The notes: generated by a model from the letters alone, not told the origin. Shown: positions 23,401-31,188, numbered from the stretch's first letter. The stretch is 64,000 bases of DNA from Zygaena filipendulae (GCA_907165275.2 OU015654.1:5287501-5351500); one strand, 5' to 3'. Made by a program: numbers and translations.

Positions 23401-23920
23401 CCTAAAAACTCTTCATCCTCAACAGTACCTACTATAGCTGGTATAACAAAACTATCTTCCATAGGTACAATTCGTGCTGGTGTTCGTCCACGCGTTCCAG
23501 CTGTTGTTCATCGACTGCGACTACCCGCGCGCCTTCGTCTGGTGGATCGGCATGCACGCAGTTCTCTTTTATTACCTCTTCTCAGATTTCTACAAGCAAG
23601 CCTACCTCAAGAAAGTTAATGTAAGTTATCTGTGGCGTTTCATCCTACTCACACTGGATTTCTTCGTTCTTCGTTTTTGCTCGTGATAAAAATAAAACTC
23701 TTACACTTGCTTGTTAAAAAATTTAAATGCGACACTAATGTCAAATTATTTTTTTCAGAAGGCTAAAGCGAAAGCGAAGGTTGAGGCCGAACATCCCAAG
23801 ATCAATGGTCATATTCCTGAGCCCATTGAGAAGAAACTGACTCTATTGAACAGTTTCGGTAACGGGTCGACTTTAGGCGACGTGCGGCAACGGATGGCTG
23901 GTGCGGTCGCGTCACAATGA
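11312..23920 (+). CDS. ELOVL-family very-long-chain fatty acid elongase (8 coding exons, 315 aa)
   Basis: Predicted 3-ketoacyl-CoA synthase of the ELOVL family, an ER multipass membrane enzyme that condenses malonyl-CoA with a fatty acyl-CoA in the first step of each two-carbon elongation. Coding exons are 11312-11452, 11994-12101, 13292-13372, 14708-14764, 16505-16610, 20742-20878, 23465-23620 and 23759-23920; all junctions are GT-AG and the total is 948 nt, exactly 316 codons. All four family motifs are visible: KFTEFFDT (K122-T129, KxxExxDT), the histidine box HVIHH (145-149), HIVMYSYY (179-186) and TVLQMVQ (206-212, TxxQxxQ). The motif order and length match insect ELOVL7-like proteins, but I cannot assign an orthologue. 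The C-terminus (GAVASQ) has no KKxx ER-retrieval signal, although a Lys-rich stretch follows the last membrane segment. The first coding exon has an acceptor just before the ATG, so at least one noncoding 5' exon lies upstream and is not located. Related to, but not identified as, cuticular-hydrocarbon elongases. Confidence 0.95.
11697..11905 (-). mobile_element. Complete Helitron-like element in elongase intron
   Basis: The minus-strand termini TCCTAATAATATTATAAACG and GGGCACAACTAG bound 209 bp of the common family A body, between elongase exons 1 and 2. Confidence 0.75.
11994..12101 (+). CDS. ELOVL coding exon 2 (residues 48-83)
   Basis: The acceptor TCAACAG and donor GAG|GTTTGT bound 108 nt in phase 0. 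It reads [19 protein letters not shown] and then the hydrophobic [15 protein letters not shown]. The GPKxMxxRKPxxLK sequence is typical of ELOVL proteins between the first two membrane segments. Confidence 0.93.
12143..12258. mobile_element. Short palindromic MITE (CGTTCCCACTTGTCGG)
   Basis: A 116-bp inverted repeat with CGTTCCCACTTGTCGG and its mirror CCGACAAGTGGGAACG. Interior copies of GGAGC/GCTCC pair as well. It lies in an elongase intron. Confidence 0.65.
12775..13273 (+). repeat. AGTACATTGTTATCC repeat, copy 1 (hairpin deleted), abutting ELOVL exon 3
   Basis: About 500 bp, from AGTACATTGTTATCC to GAGTATGAGTAATGA. It matches 17241-17852 and 17854-18474 throughout, except that the ~60-bp GTGCCGAG...GGCACTAA hairpin is missing. 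Its right end lies about 19 nt before exon 3, so part of that splice acceptor region lies next to repeat DNA. Confidence 0.75.
13292..13372 (+). CDS. ELOVL coding exon 3 (residues 84-110)
   Basis: The acceptor TTTACAG and donor CGG|GTGAGA bound 81 nt in phase 0. It reads [20 protein letters not shown] and then RSPAVMR, the usual loop with a conserved Cys-Gln-Pro-Val-Asp. The polypyrimidine tract is poor, and a repeat copy ends about 19 nt upstream of the exon (see the 12775-13273 repeat). Confidence 0.92.
13713..13842. mobile_element. 130-bp two-tailed Helitron-like composite
   Basis: Both outer ends are Helitron 3' termini: CTAGCTGTCCCCCGCG on the left (minus orientation) and CTGCGGGGAACAGCTAG on the right (plus orientation). 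The left half resembles family A, the right half family B (AAAAGTTGTTGTATAAAAAC). No 5' terminus is present. Confidence 0.65.
13845..14152 (+). mobile_element. Helitron-like element, family B
   Basis: Begins near ACTATAATAAAAGAGTAGAA and ends GGGGCACAGCTAG. It contains (TCTG)n at 13963-13986 and GTATAAAAACCTTTCATGCG. It directly abuts the two-tailed composite. Confidence 0.7.
14186..14285. promoter_or_regulatory. Tandem pair of X-box-like palindromes in elongase intron 3
   Basis: GTTGCTATGGCAAC (14192-14205) and GTTGCTATAGCAAC (14254-14267) are perfect 14-bp palindromes that fit the X-box bound by RFX transcription factors (GYTRYYNNRRNRAC). They sit in a diverged tandem duplication of about 62 bp (GTTGCTAT...GCAACnAGAnGTTGT). 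Function is inference from the motif. Confidence 0.45.
14708..14764 (+). CDS. ELOVL coding exon 4 (residues 111-129)
   Basis: The acceptor TTCATAG and donor ACG|GTAAGT bound a 57-nt microexon in phase 0. It reads [19 protein letters not shown] and contains the conserved KxxExxDT motif. It is too short for most ORF callers, but the family match is unambiguous. Confidence 0.93.
15047..15252 (-). mobile_element. Helitron-like element, family A
   Basis: The minus-strand start TCCTACTAATATTATAAATG at 15252 and a body close to the copy nested in the SINE mark it. The 3' end is CACAGCTTG, one base off CTAG. Confidence 0.75.
16068..16166 (+). mobile_element. LINE 3' end fragment
   Basis: It carries GAATGCCACTGTGGCATTAA, TCCGCCTTTTGTACCATAAT and ATAAAGTTTAAATAAACATA, the kind of 3' UTR and A-rich end that I recognise from lepidopteran Jockey/CR1-type LINEs. 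No coding part is left. Confidence 0.5.
16505..16610 (+). CDS. ELOVL coding exon 5 (residues 130-165)
   Basis: The acceptor TTTTCAG and donor CGG|GTATGT leave one nucleotide (phase 1) for the next exon. It reads [20 protein letters not shown] and then [20 protein letters not shown] is the catalytic histidine box. The exon begins with nine T residues, so acceptor and exon start form a continuous T tract. Confidence 0.95.
17241..17852 (+). repeat. AGTACATTGTTATCC repeat, copy 2
   Basis: A 612-bp unit, directly followed by copy 3 with a period of 613 bp. Near its left end is a long palindrome (17264-17351): GAAAGTAAC...AGTGCC paired with GGCACT...GTTACTTTC, with a GGCGCCC...GGGCGCC inner stem. 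No open frame. Family not identified. Confidence 0.75.
17854..18474 (+). repeat. AGTACATTGTTATCC repeat, copy 3
   Basis: Tandem partner of copy 2 with the same hairpin (about 17877-17964) and only scattered substitutions, so the duplication is relatively young. It ends GAGCATGAGTAATGA. Confidence 0.75.
18868..19140 (-). mobile_element. Helitron-like fragments
   Basis: Partial minus-strand 3' ends: GCTGTGCCCCGCGGTTTCAC at 18871, and GTGAGTTTCGGAATTCCCGC near 19003. Both lack clear 5' ends. Confidence 0.5.
19151..19362 (+). mobile_element. Complete Helitron-like element (family A)
   Basis: TCCTACTAATATTATAAATG to GGGGCACAGCTAG, 212 bp, flanked by A and T. It is similar to the SINE-nested copy at 8590-8796, with the (GGATGTTT)n variation near its 5' end. 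Confidence 0.8.
19381..19808 (-). mobile_element. Helitron-like element interrupted by a MITE
   Basis: The minus-strand 3' terminus lies at 19381 (CTAGCTATGCCCCGCGG) with GGAGTTTCCACAGGAACTCC. The body resumes after 19684 with AAAATCGGTCGATGCGTTTC. The gap is filled by the palindromic MITE at 19512-19682. Confidence 0.55.
19512..19682. mobile_element. Palindromic 171-bp MITE, TA target site
   Basis: The arms pair over nearly their whole length: GGGGGAGCACGAATTTTTTC with GAAAAAATTCGTGTTCCCCC, and TTTTTTTTTGTATGGAAAAT with its mirror. TA flanks both ends, as for Tc1/mariner-type MITEs. An apparent 89-codon + strand frame across it is an accident of the palindrome. Confidence 0.75.
20557..20578. 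repeat. Interstitial telomere-like (CCTAA)4
   Basis: Four tandem CCTAA units, equivalent to the insect telomeric TTAGG repeat on the other strand, within the elongase intron. Too short to prove telomeric origin. Confidence 0.5.
20742..20878 (+). CDS. ELOVL coding exon 6 (residues 165-210)
   Basis: The acceptor TTCGCAG and donor ATG|GTAAGC bound 137 nt, entering in phase 1 and leaving in phase 0. It reads [20 protein letters not shown] and then [20 protein letters not shown] and LTVLQM. It contains the HxxMYxYY motif and the first half of TxxQxxQ. The preceding intron is about 4.1 kb and is the most repeat-laden of this gene. Confidence 0.95.
21270..21642 (-). mobile_element. MITE family TACAACGTGTTAATGAATTA, copy 2
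   Basis: Inverse orientation to copy 1 at 4802-5126. The inverted termini and the GC-rich centre (GCGAGCGGCGTACGCGCC) are preserved. Located in the elongase intron between exons 6 and 7. Confidence 0.8.
21796..22032 (+). mobile_element. 237-bp MITE, TGGAC(G/A)(C/T)AGATAAGCAATA termini, copy 1
   Basis: The termini form inverted repeats (TGGATGCAGATAAG... and ...CTTATCTATGTCCA). Inner paired motifs are TGTTAACCCAC and GTGGGTTAACA. Same length as the intact copy at 57181-57417. Confidence 0.8.
22124..22213 (-). mobile_element. Helitron-like 3' fragment
   Basis: The fragment retains CTGTTCCCCGCGGTTTCACC and GTTCCCGCGGGAATTCCGGT, then breaks off at TGACAACGT. Confidence 0.55.
22395..22614 (+). 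mobile_element. Helitron-like element, family A
   Basis: TCCTTACTTCTATT start, (GTTT)n, CATCATGGAATTTTGCATAC body and a GGCGAATAGCTAG end. Confidence 0.7.
22795..22958 (-). mobile_element. Helitron-like element lacking its 3' end
   Basis: The minus-strand 5' end (TCCTTAAATACTATTATAAA) and body are present, but the CAGCTAG terminus is missing; the copy begins abruptly at AATTTCGGAGTTCCCGCGGG. Confidence 0.6.
23037..23318. mobile_element. 282-bp MITE, TCGTCGCTGCG termini, TA target site
   Basis: ~40-bp inverted repeats: TCGTCGCTGCGTGTGCGAAT CCGCGTAAGAGCAA, mirrored at 23283-23318 with a GT/TG swap. TA lies on both sides. It ends about 145 bp upstream of elongase exon 7. Confidence 0.75.
23465..23620 (+). 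CDS. ELOVL coding exon 7 (residues 211-262)
   Basis: The acceptor TCCATAG and donor AAT|GTAAGT bound 156 nt in phase 0. It reads [20 protein letters not shown] and then [20 protein letters not shown] and [12 protein letters not shown], giving the last two hydrophobic segments and the start of the basic cytosolic tail. GC content is higher here than in the flanking introns. Confidence 0.95.
23759..23920 (+). CDS. ELOVL terminal coding exon 8 (residues 263-315 and stop)
   Basis: The acceptor TTTTCAG is followed by [20 protein letters not shown] and a hydrophilic tail ending GAVASQ, with the TGA at 23918-23920. The tail is poorly conserved within ELOVLs, so its end rests on the continuous frame rather than a motif. 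Confidence 0.9.
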   Translation, partial: KAKAKAKVEAEHPKINGHIPEPIEKKLTLLNSFGNGSTLGDVRQRMAGAVASQ

Positions 23921-24330
23921 CCGGCATCAACCTAATACCATACTGTTATGTATTTACTACCTACTCCTTATGACTGGGTGAAATTGAACATTTAGTGCCT
24001 GCGGAGTGGTATGCTGTAAACGAAGAATAACATAACTACGTCGTATATGCAAAGCTGATTTGTGAGACCTAATTGTATGGGATAGTTGAAATTGTTGACG
24101 TTTGTACGTTACAAAGGAGAATGTCTCAAATCACATCCGACTGAAAATTACAATCGTTGTTGATGCTGCTCAAAAACTAAATTTGTGTTTATTTGTTTAC
24201 ACAAAATAGATGTAACTTATCGTACTAAACAGGAATTATTATTTTTAAGGTTTTTCCTCGAGAATGTTTTTTGCTGTTTGTTTAATTGCCAGTAGCTATT
24301 AAATTATTTAAAATAATCAAATAAACTTAC
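23921..24330 (+). other. Probable ELOVL 3' UTR
   Basis: AT-rich DNA directly after the elongase stop without repeats that I recognise. An AATAAA at 24320-24325 is a candidate polyadenylation signal. Other AT-rich signals occur further on, so the true end is uncertain. Confidence 0.45.
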
Positions 24331-25643
24331 AAAGGCTACAGTACATTAATTATTTACGGGATGTTGATTCAACCTCTAGGTAGGTATGTGCCAAATTGTA
24401 TGTGTATAATCACCAAAGTGAATTATATTGTTAATTTCGCAAATATGAATAACAGTGATTAAAAAATGTAATAACTACTTTACTACTTACCTGTTCTTGC
24501 TCAAATTGAATCTCTTTTTTACGTCTAGTTTTTATTAAACTAGTTGTCTACCTGTATATAATAATCTTTACTCTCTTATCTGTTTTTAAGTTAGAATTTT
24601 TTATAAATTGTTAATAACATCACAGCAAGTACCTAGATTCTTGCTGTGAGTATACGTAACAGGTACCTACCCTGTATTACCAAGCCTAAAATGTTTTTTA
24701 AAACCACTTTGTTTTATGAAGTTTTTGTTTTTATTCTGAAAAATAATGAATGACTGATTGTGTTGGTATAAATGAAAGCACAGGATGTTACGTTGCATTT
24801 ATTGAAAAAGAAAATTGCGAAGGCCAACGTCATCTTTCGGGTCGAAATAATTAGAAACCTTTTCCCACGAGAGGTGACGAGCAAACAAGCAACAGGTTGT
24901 ATGATAAACTGTTTAAAAGGGTGTGTTCAGACTAGCCTGCGGGTGAGTGTCGTATTGTGCCGGTCATTCAGCGGCGCGCGGCGCGGCGTACCTACATGAG
25001 TAGCAAATCGACCACTAACCATACCTATTGCTGAATGACGTACTCTTAGTGTGACACTTCAGGCGCCCTATTCTAATTTCTAAATTCTAGGTTTTTATTG
25101 TATTCTAATTAAGCGCACGTTCGTAGCCGACTAGAATATTCGCGAGTAGGTAATTTCATTGCAAATCAACCACTAATTGAATGAAATGTAAATGATGTTC
25201 GCTCAATTTCTGCAAAGGGCTAATTTTTCCTCACTTAAAACACAAAACACTTCCTACATATTATTATATCGATGTGTCGGTTATCGCAATAGGGTATATA
25301 TACTATAGATGCAGAAGCCGTAGTCTTTTGTGTTTTGTGTGAGCAGAAGTGATCCTCAGATTGCACTTTCCGATGGCTCACAGTGAGCAAACTGCAGTTA
25401 CCTTATTTGAACCAAACCTTAATGGACATTATAAATTTATTCATGTTGACAATAATAAATATTATTACTGAAACTTGAAGGAGAATGTTATTATTTTTCT
25501 GACACCACTATGTAGTACAGTCTGCATCAGCGATATGTAACAATTTTTGGTCAGTCTTTGAACTGTATTGCTATTGCAATAAGATTCAATGGCTATCAAA
25601 AGTGTTTACATATTTCTGCAGCTTTATTATACATGCTTTGTTA
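24331..25643. other. Gene-free interval downstream of the elongase
   Basis: A GC-rich patch at 24930-25000 (GCGGCGCGCGGCGCGGCG) sits inside an open stretch of 75 codons without similarity to known domains; I do not call it a gene. The rest is AT-rich and unrecognised. Confidence 0.4.
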
Positions 25644-25785
25644 TGCTACTGCTCCACCTGCGTGTTAACGCGTAAATTAGTGCGCTAATTTAGATGTGGC
25701 CAACATTTTAACGCGTTAACTTACTAACTTTACCACGTTAGACATTAACATCAACGTTAACGCTAACGCAGGTGGAGCAGTAGCA
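25644..25785. mobile_element. 142-bp palindromic MITE with TTA target duplication
   Basis: Inverted repeats TGCTACTGCTCCACCTGCGT and the mirror ending GTGGAGCAGTAGCA, flanked by TTA on both sides, the target typical of PIF/Harbinger MITEs. The interior is rich in GTTAACG/CGTTAAC motifs. Confidence 0.8.
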
Positions 25786-25876
25786 TTACGTTACTACGTT
25801 AGTAAACGCTCTTTATGGATGTAAAACACCTTTCTAGCACTATTATGTGTCACCACTTACCTTCAATATAGTCATT

Positions 25877-26045
25877 ACTTGCTGTTCCCCGCGGTTTCAG
25901 CCGCTTAATTTCGGAGTTCACGCGGAAATTTCGGCTTAAAAAAGGGCGCTCCTTTGTCCTTCTCTGTACCCCTGACGTGTAGGTATGCAAAATTTTGTGA
26001 TGATTGATTGAGCCGTTAAGGCGTGAAAGCCTTAGAGCGATTTAC
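25877..26045 (-). mobile_element. Helitron-like element, family A, decayed
   Basis: CTTGCTGTTCCCCGCGGTTT on the left is a mutated 3' end in minus orientation. It keeps TCCTTCTCTGTACCCCTGAC and the GCGTGAAAGC motif, but no clear 5' end. Confidence 0.6.
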
Positions 26046-26258
26046 TGTAAGTATATTTGTTTTAATTACCAATCCAGGTGGTATCGGCACGGCTCACGGG
26101 CCACGGCTGTATATCAATGTTTTTGACATTTATTATAGGTAAGTGGGAAATACTCGTAGGTACATATTATATTATAGTGCTCGTAAGTATTTTTTTTTTC
26201 TTTAATAGGTAGGTACCGACGATAGGTACCTATTCCAATAGAATTATAAGGCCTTAAA

Positions 26259-27333
26259 TGGACGCAGATAAGCAATAACATGTTAACCCATAAAATTAAG
26301 TTATCTATTCAGAACGATTTATTGAGAGTTAGGGAACGTTTTTTAATTATCTGTTTACCTTATTACATTGGTTAAGTATGTAACTAAAGAACAATGGCAA
26401 AATTTCTATAGGAGCTGGACTTGACTTTTATTTTTCATGTCCCAAAATAAACTATAGTTAGATTGATTTGTTTTTATGTTGTAAATACCATCCCGTTTAA
26501 AAATCATATCTAAATAGCCACAATTTTTTAAAATAACATCGTAAAATCCACAATACATTTGAGGTTAGAATCAACAACTACATTTTACCCGACCTAAAAG
26601 TGTAGTTAGCATAGAAATAATGTAGTCACAAGTGGTAGTTATCAGTCCGTAAAAAATGCCTAGGTAAAAACGACAAAGGAAATTCAAAATAGAACAACAA
26701 GTAAAGCGATTAAAATGCGTGATTGCCGGGTGTCATGTCAATTGCCAATCAAATCAAATATTAATGATTAATGACTTAATGACAATCACTGGCGCGGTTC
26801 GATGACCACAGATTTAGTAACTTGTCAAAGACAAATGACGTTCCGATGTACGCAATTGAACAAAATGCTTATACTTACTATGAACCTAAATAATTTTTTT
26901 TTTATGACAAGAACGCACACACAGTTGTTGATTTGATGCCTACATAATTATCTAGTAAAACTATTAAGAAAAACGTGAATAATTATAGTCTTTGAATACT
27001 AAGTCATGTCATACGCGAAATGAATCGTCAATAGGTGCGTTCTGAAACCACATACATGATGTCGTAGAAGTTACAAAAACAAAAATAAATTAATTTCTTT
27101 TTTTTGTGGCTACTTATAGAGATATTTTTTGTGTTTTTTAAAATCTTAAAAAATAAGGATTTTTTTCATATATATATCATATATGGACACCATTGTTTCG
27201 TATCGAGTCCGATCTGGCCATCCTTCTTTTGAACATAAAAAATGTTGACAGAAAAAGGTGCTATAATTTTAAAAGACGATTTACTCAAAATTTCTCCATT
27301 GTGGGTTAACACACTATTGCTTATCTATGTCCA
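26259..27333 (+). mobile_element. 237-bp MITE copy 2, split by an 840-bp insertion
   Basis: The left part 26259-26388 and right part 27229-27333 join to almost exactly the 237-bp element seen at 57181-57417. The break falls in CTAAA|TATTGAAC. Confidence 0.8.
26389..27228. mobile_element. 840-bp unknown insertion inside the split MITE
   Basis: Defined by comparison with the unsplit MITE copies. Its ends show weak inverted similarity (AAAGAACAATGGC and, on the other strand, AAAGAAGGATGGC). It has no open frame of note and no family I recognise. Confidence 0.5.
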
Positions 27334-27648
27334 AATAGCTGTGGTCTGTCTGAGTCTTTGAAGTAAACACTAGCGGACATTGAAATCGGTACTCGAAATA
27401 TTAATTGTTAAAATAGACGAAATTACTATTTCGTATTTCCTTGCTTTCCCTCTAAAACCGATTTGAACATTTTTAGCGAGAATATTATATTATGAGCAGG
27501 AATTTGGCTGTGCCTATTTGTTTTACTCTTATTTTTTATATTCGTCAAATATAATAGATATAGATTGTATGTTAAAAATATTTGATCTCGAGAAAACAGG
27601 GAAATACGTTTGTATATGATTTACCCTTTACCTTTCGTATATTAAGTA

Positions 27649-27959
27649 CTAGCTGTGCCCCGCGGTTTCTCCCGCGAGAAAAGTTTTTATACAACAACTT
27701 TTTTTCCCGACATCCGATTATAATGAAACAAAACCTATATGTAGCTCCAGGCTAAGTTTAATCTACCTGTGAAATCCGCATGACAATCCGTTCAGTAGAT
27801 TCAGAGATTATTGCGAACAGACAGACATACAGACAGAAAAGATTTTTAAAATCCCTTTTTTTGTGGTTGGTTACTCTTCGTTTATCGTCCCCTGTTAATT
27901 TTTGTTAAAAATATTCAATGTACAGAACTGCGGATTCTACTCTTTTATTATAGTATAGA
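27649..27959 (-). mobile_element. Helitron-like element, family B, complete
   Basis: Minus-strand start TCTATACTATAATAAAAGAG and end GGGGCACAGCTAG. It includes ACAGACAGACATACAGACAG reversed and the GAGCTACATATAGG body. This is the best family B copy in the window. Confidence 0.75.
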
Positions 27960-27995
27960 TAGATAGAATATTAATCTTATCTAATCTAATCTAAT

Positions 27996-28312
27996 ATATA
28001 TAAATCACGTGTCACGTTGTTTGTCCGCGATGGACTCCGAAACTACTGAACGGATTTTGATAAAATTTTGTAACCATTCATAAAATGGTCCAACTTAAGA
28101 TAAGATAGTTTTGATCCCGGAATTCCGTAAACTACTGTCGGGGTACAAAGAAGGACATAGAGTACTTATTTCCCGCAACCTCCGCGGGAACTCCAGAACT
28201 AATGCGGGGAACCGCTTATCACCGTAAACTACAGCACTTTTTTCCGGAATTACCGCGGAAACTCCGAATGAGCTCCGAATTTACCGCGGATGAAGTCGCG
28301 GGGGACAGCTAG
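27996..28312 (+). mobile_element. Helitron-like element, family D
   Basis: Begins near TATATAAATCACGTGTCACG and ends CGGGGGACAGCTAG. The interior has ACTACTGTCGGGGTACAAAG. Confidence 0.6.
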
Positions 28313-28473
28313 TTGTATTATGAATTCCCGCGGGAACTCCGGCACTAATGCGGGGAACAACTAATCACCGTAAACTACTGTCGGGGTACAAAGAAGGACA
28401 TAGAGTACTTATTTCCTGCAACCTCCGCGGGAACTCCGAAATTACTGCGGATGAACACGCTGGGGACAGCTAG
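28313..28473 (+). mobile_element. Partial second copy of the family D Helitron 3' half
   Basis: It repeats the ACTACTGTCGGGGTACAAAG GAAGGACATAGAGTACTTAT segment and ends TGGGGACAGCTAG, directly after the previous copy, giving two 3' ends in tandem. Confidence 0.6.
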
Positions 28474-28885
28474 TTAGTTATCTGTGGCAAAAGTAGGTAG
28501 GTACGGCGGCTTCTAAACAAACGAACGTATATGTCAGCATTTTTATTTTAGGAATTACACAACTTTTTTATGGTTCCATTACACGTGTAATTATCTAATT
28601 ATTTACGTACGGATACATATTATAAGTTTTAGAACCCATATAATAAAATATAAAATTCATGAGCCATCTATCGGCAAGTGGCAAGACAAATATTGTAAAA
28701 ACTAACATTAGAACAACCATGACATCTAGTGTTGAATATCCAATAAAAACTGAAGTGGTACAAAAATAATATAAGTATTTCGCGTGCAGCAATTTGTTTA
28801 ACTCGTTTACAACAGATGTCGTTATTAATAACTACACGTAATTATTTATTTTATGTATGACTGTTATCTAAATTTTAAACACTGA

Positions 28886-29122
28886 CCGCCGCACTCAGAG
28901 TCGACTTTAATGATTACTTAGTTAAGTATAGATTTTTAAAACAAAACTGCCGCAATCAGACAAGTTTAATAAATTAATGTCAATTGGCATTTAACTAATT
29001 AAGTTACATCTCATTAAATGCCAATTAACATTAATTTACTGAACGTCTCTGATTGCGGCAGTTTTGTTTTAAAAATCTATACTTAACTAAGTAATCATTA
29101 AAGTCGACTCTGAGTGCGGCCG
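28886..29122 (+). mobile_element. 237-bp palindromic MITE (CCGCCGCACTCAGAGTCG), copy 1
   Basis: Almost the entire element is one inverted repeat around a short centre. Termini CCGCCGCACTCAGAGTCG and mirror, with TGA on both flanks (28883-28885, 29123-29125) as a 3-bp target duplication. Arms differ at one segment: ACAAGTTTAATAAATT on the left against the counterpart of ACGTTCAGTAAATT on the right. Confidence 0.85.
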
Positions 29123-29125
29123 TGA

Positions 29126-29412
29126 GATCCGTGGTTTTACTACTACTATTATTGGTTTGTGCTACCATTTTTCGATATGAAGTCGGTGACCAGCCAAGTA
29201 TGGAGTAGGTAGATAGATGGGCTAAGTCCACTCCTGCCACGAGCTCGTCGTGAACTGAACAATCCAAGTGGGCAGACATAATCGAAAAGTGGTAGCACAA
29301 ACCAATAATAGTATGTAATACGTGTATTCTTGTTTGTTGAATTAAATCGGTATTTTGTTATTTTTAGCTTTTTAGTTTTGTGATTTTTGGAAGTCGGTTT
29401 TAATTTTTTTAA
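29126..29412 (-). mobile_element. Inverted-repeat element related to 55362-55763, outer left arm missing
   Basis: TATTGGTTTGTGCTACCA and TGGTAGCACAAACCAATA flank a centre that is the reverse complement of that at 55500-55620 (CCTGCCACGAGCTCGTCG, GGGCTAAGTC). The right arm continues to GGAAGTCGGTTTTAATTTTT, the left arm is absent. Confidence 0.6.
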
Positions 29413-29475
29413 TCATTACATCAATCGTGCATCATTGCGGGTTGTATCTAGACACGCGGCAGCGTGTCAGGCCAA

Positions 29476-29625
29476 GTTGAATTGAATTGAATTGAATTGA
29501 ATTGAATTGAATTGAATTGAATTGAATTGAATTGAATTGAATTGAATTGAATTGAATTGAATTGATAAACTTTATTTGACACAACACAAAGATTTACAGC
29601 ATACGTATACAACAACTAAACATAA
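29476..29625 (-). mobile_element. LINE/SINE 3' end with (TTCAA)n tail
   Basis: On the minus strand TTTGTGTTGTGTCAAATAAA GTTTATCAATTCAATT leads into a perfect pentanucleotide array of about 18 units (29477-29565). The AATAAA-like segment followed by a simple tail suits a non-LTR retroelement. Confidence 0.5.
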
Positions 29626-30085
29626 GTATAACAGGTATTGAGGGTACGCTTCTCAACCGACGGACAGACGCCGCCAGCCGAAGAACTGTGGGCGGACTCC
29701 ATCCGGCGACTGAGAAACGGACACTTACTTAAAAAACGGAGAACTTATTTGAATATTGTCATTAGACACCGTGTTCAATCAAAGGAACTGGCTAGCCAGC
29801 ATCTAGTGAAACATTACACGAACCACTTGGTGCCACTTTTGACCCTTCTATAACTCAAAACCTCTTTAACGTAAACACATAAAACTACGTGTGTTTAATT
29901 ATATCCATAAGGACATATAGAAGCTCAAATTTCATGAAGCTAGCTCAAACGGTTATAAAGATATGAAAGTCAAAAAGTCGTAAATTTTAGCACTGACTGA
30001 CTGACTGACATATAGTACCTAAATCTAACCTACTTCCAGATGACCTAGAAGGATGAAATTTGGAATCCAGCTCGGTAATTGTGTG
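29626..30085. other. Unassigned interval
   Basis: GC-moderate DNA with a short open stretch (29638-29853) lacking recognised similarity, possibly derived from the neighbouring retroelement. Confidence 0.3.
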
Positions 30086-30245
30086 TAAACTTTTTTTTTT
30101 ATGTCATAGGGGGCAATCGGGCAAGTGGTACACCTGATGGTAAGTGATTACCGCCGCCCATGGACATCTGCAATACCAGAAGGCATGCAGGTGCGTTGCC
30201 GATCTGGAATGGGGAAAAAACGTAGGAAAAAATTTAAAAAAAAAA
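30086..30245 (-). mobile_element. Retroelement 3' end with poly-A, minus strand
   Basis: On the minus strand it contains CTTACCATCAGGTGTACCAC, TTGCCCGATTGCCCCCTATG and then a ten-nucleotide A run (T run 30090-30099). I recognise this as a widely dispersed lepidopteran retroelement end; its exact clade is uncertain. Confidence 0.5.
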
Positions 30246-30533
30246 CAGAGTAAGTGGTGTCCCCATACAAAAAACTTGTGATACACGTTAAACAGCCAGC
30301 CAATGGTGTGCCGTCGACGGCGCGCGGCACCACATAATTATACACAGAACAGAAATCTACATAAAAGCGCTCATGAGCAATACAATACATAAACATAGGC
30401 ACCGCTCACAAATACCGATTTAGTTTTATTACATTTATGTTCATCCTGCTTCTTTTTCAACGATGAATTAAATGATTGTCATACTATAACCACAATCTCA
30501 ATACCTGCCTAGTTTTCTTTACAAAAAGTAATG

Positions 30534-30794
30534 ATATCCCACCAAAAACATAAATGTAAAAAAGGATTGCCAAGTTCAATACCAAAATTATCCTTGGCTG
30601 TGGACTTCGCCGCAAAAAGAATGGAGATCTATGTTTATAATATTATTTTGTTCCTATAAATACATATTTCGATTTTGCATAGAACTTGGCACTCATTTAG
30701 ATCTCCATTCTTTTTGCGGCGAAATCCATAGCCAAGCATAATTTTTGTATTGAAGTTGGCTCTAATTTTTACATTTATGTTTTTGGTGGATATT
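30534..30794. mobile_element. 261-bp inverted-repeat element
   Basis: ATATCCCACCAAAAACATAA at the left pairs with TTATGTTTTTGGTGGATAT at the right. CCGCAAAAAGAATGGAGATC pairs with its mirror near 30700. Arms of about 110 bp surround a short AT-rich centre. Confidence 0.7.
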
Positions 30795-30813
30795 GTGTTC
30801 TGTGATCGCCGCC

Positions 30814-31188
30814 TCAATCAATCAATCAGCCTATTGCAGTCCACTGCTGGACGTAAGCCTCCCCAAGTGCACGCCACAGTACACGATCTCCCGCTTTCCT
30901 CATCCAGCCACTACCAGCGACCTTCCTCAGGTCATCGGTCCATCTGGCAGGGGGGCGTCCAGCACTACGCTTGCCGAGACGTGGTCTCCATTCCAGAACC
31001 CGTCTACTCCAACGCTCATCGGTTCTGCGACAGATGTGGCCAGCCCACTGCCACTTCAGCTTGCTACACTTCTGGATGATGTCTACAACTTTAGTTTCTC
31101 TGCCGGATGATTTCGTTACGGATTCTATCCCGTAGCGAAATATCGCCGCATCCGGAGAATAAAATGAGAATCGGAGCCGGGGAGCCAC
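30814..31188 (-). pseudogene. RTE-like LINE, C-terminal end of the reverse-transcriptase ORF
   Basis: A 5'-truncated retroelement. The minus-strand frame 31188-30826 ends with the signature C-terminal block of RTE-type (HmRTE-like) ORFs: KWQWAGH, RRVLEWRPR, GRPPARWTDDL and GEAYVQQW. The catalytic domains are absent. A frameshift lies upstream of KWQWAGH, since residues resembling the usual DRIRNE segment occur in another frame. The 3' end has a (TGAT)n tail at 30814-30828. Not functional. Confidence 0.8.

Noticed and set aside
24772..24999. 75-codon open frame after the elongase
   Set aside because: No domain, no neighbours and a GC-rich end; could be chance. Left as unannotated interval.
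30750..31110. Two + strand open frames of about 105 codons
   Set aside because: They are antisense shadows of the minus-strand RTE-like fragment and a palindromic element.
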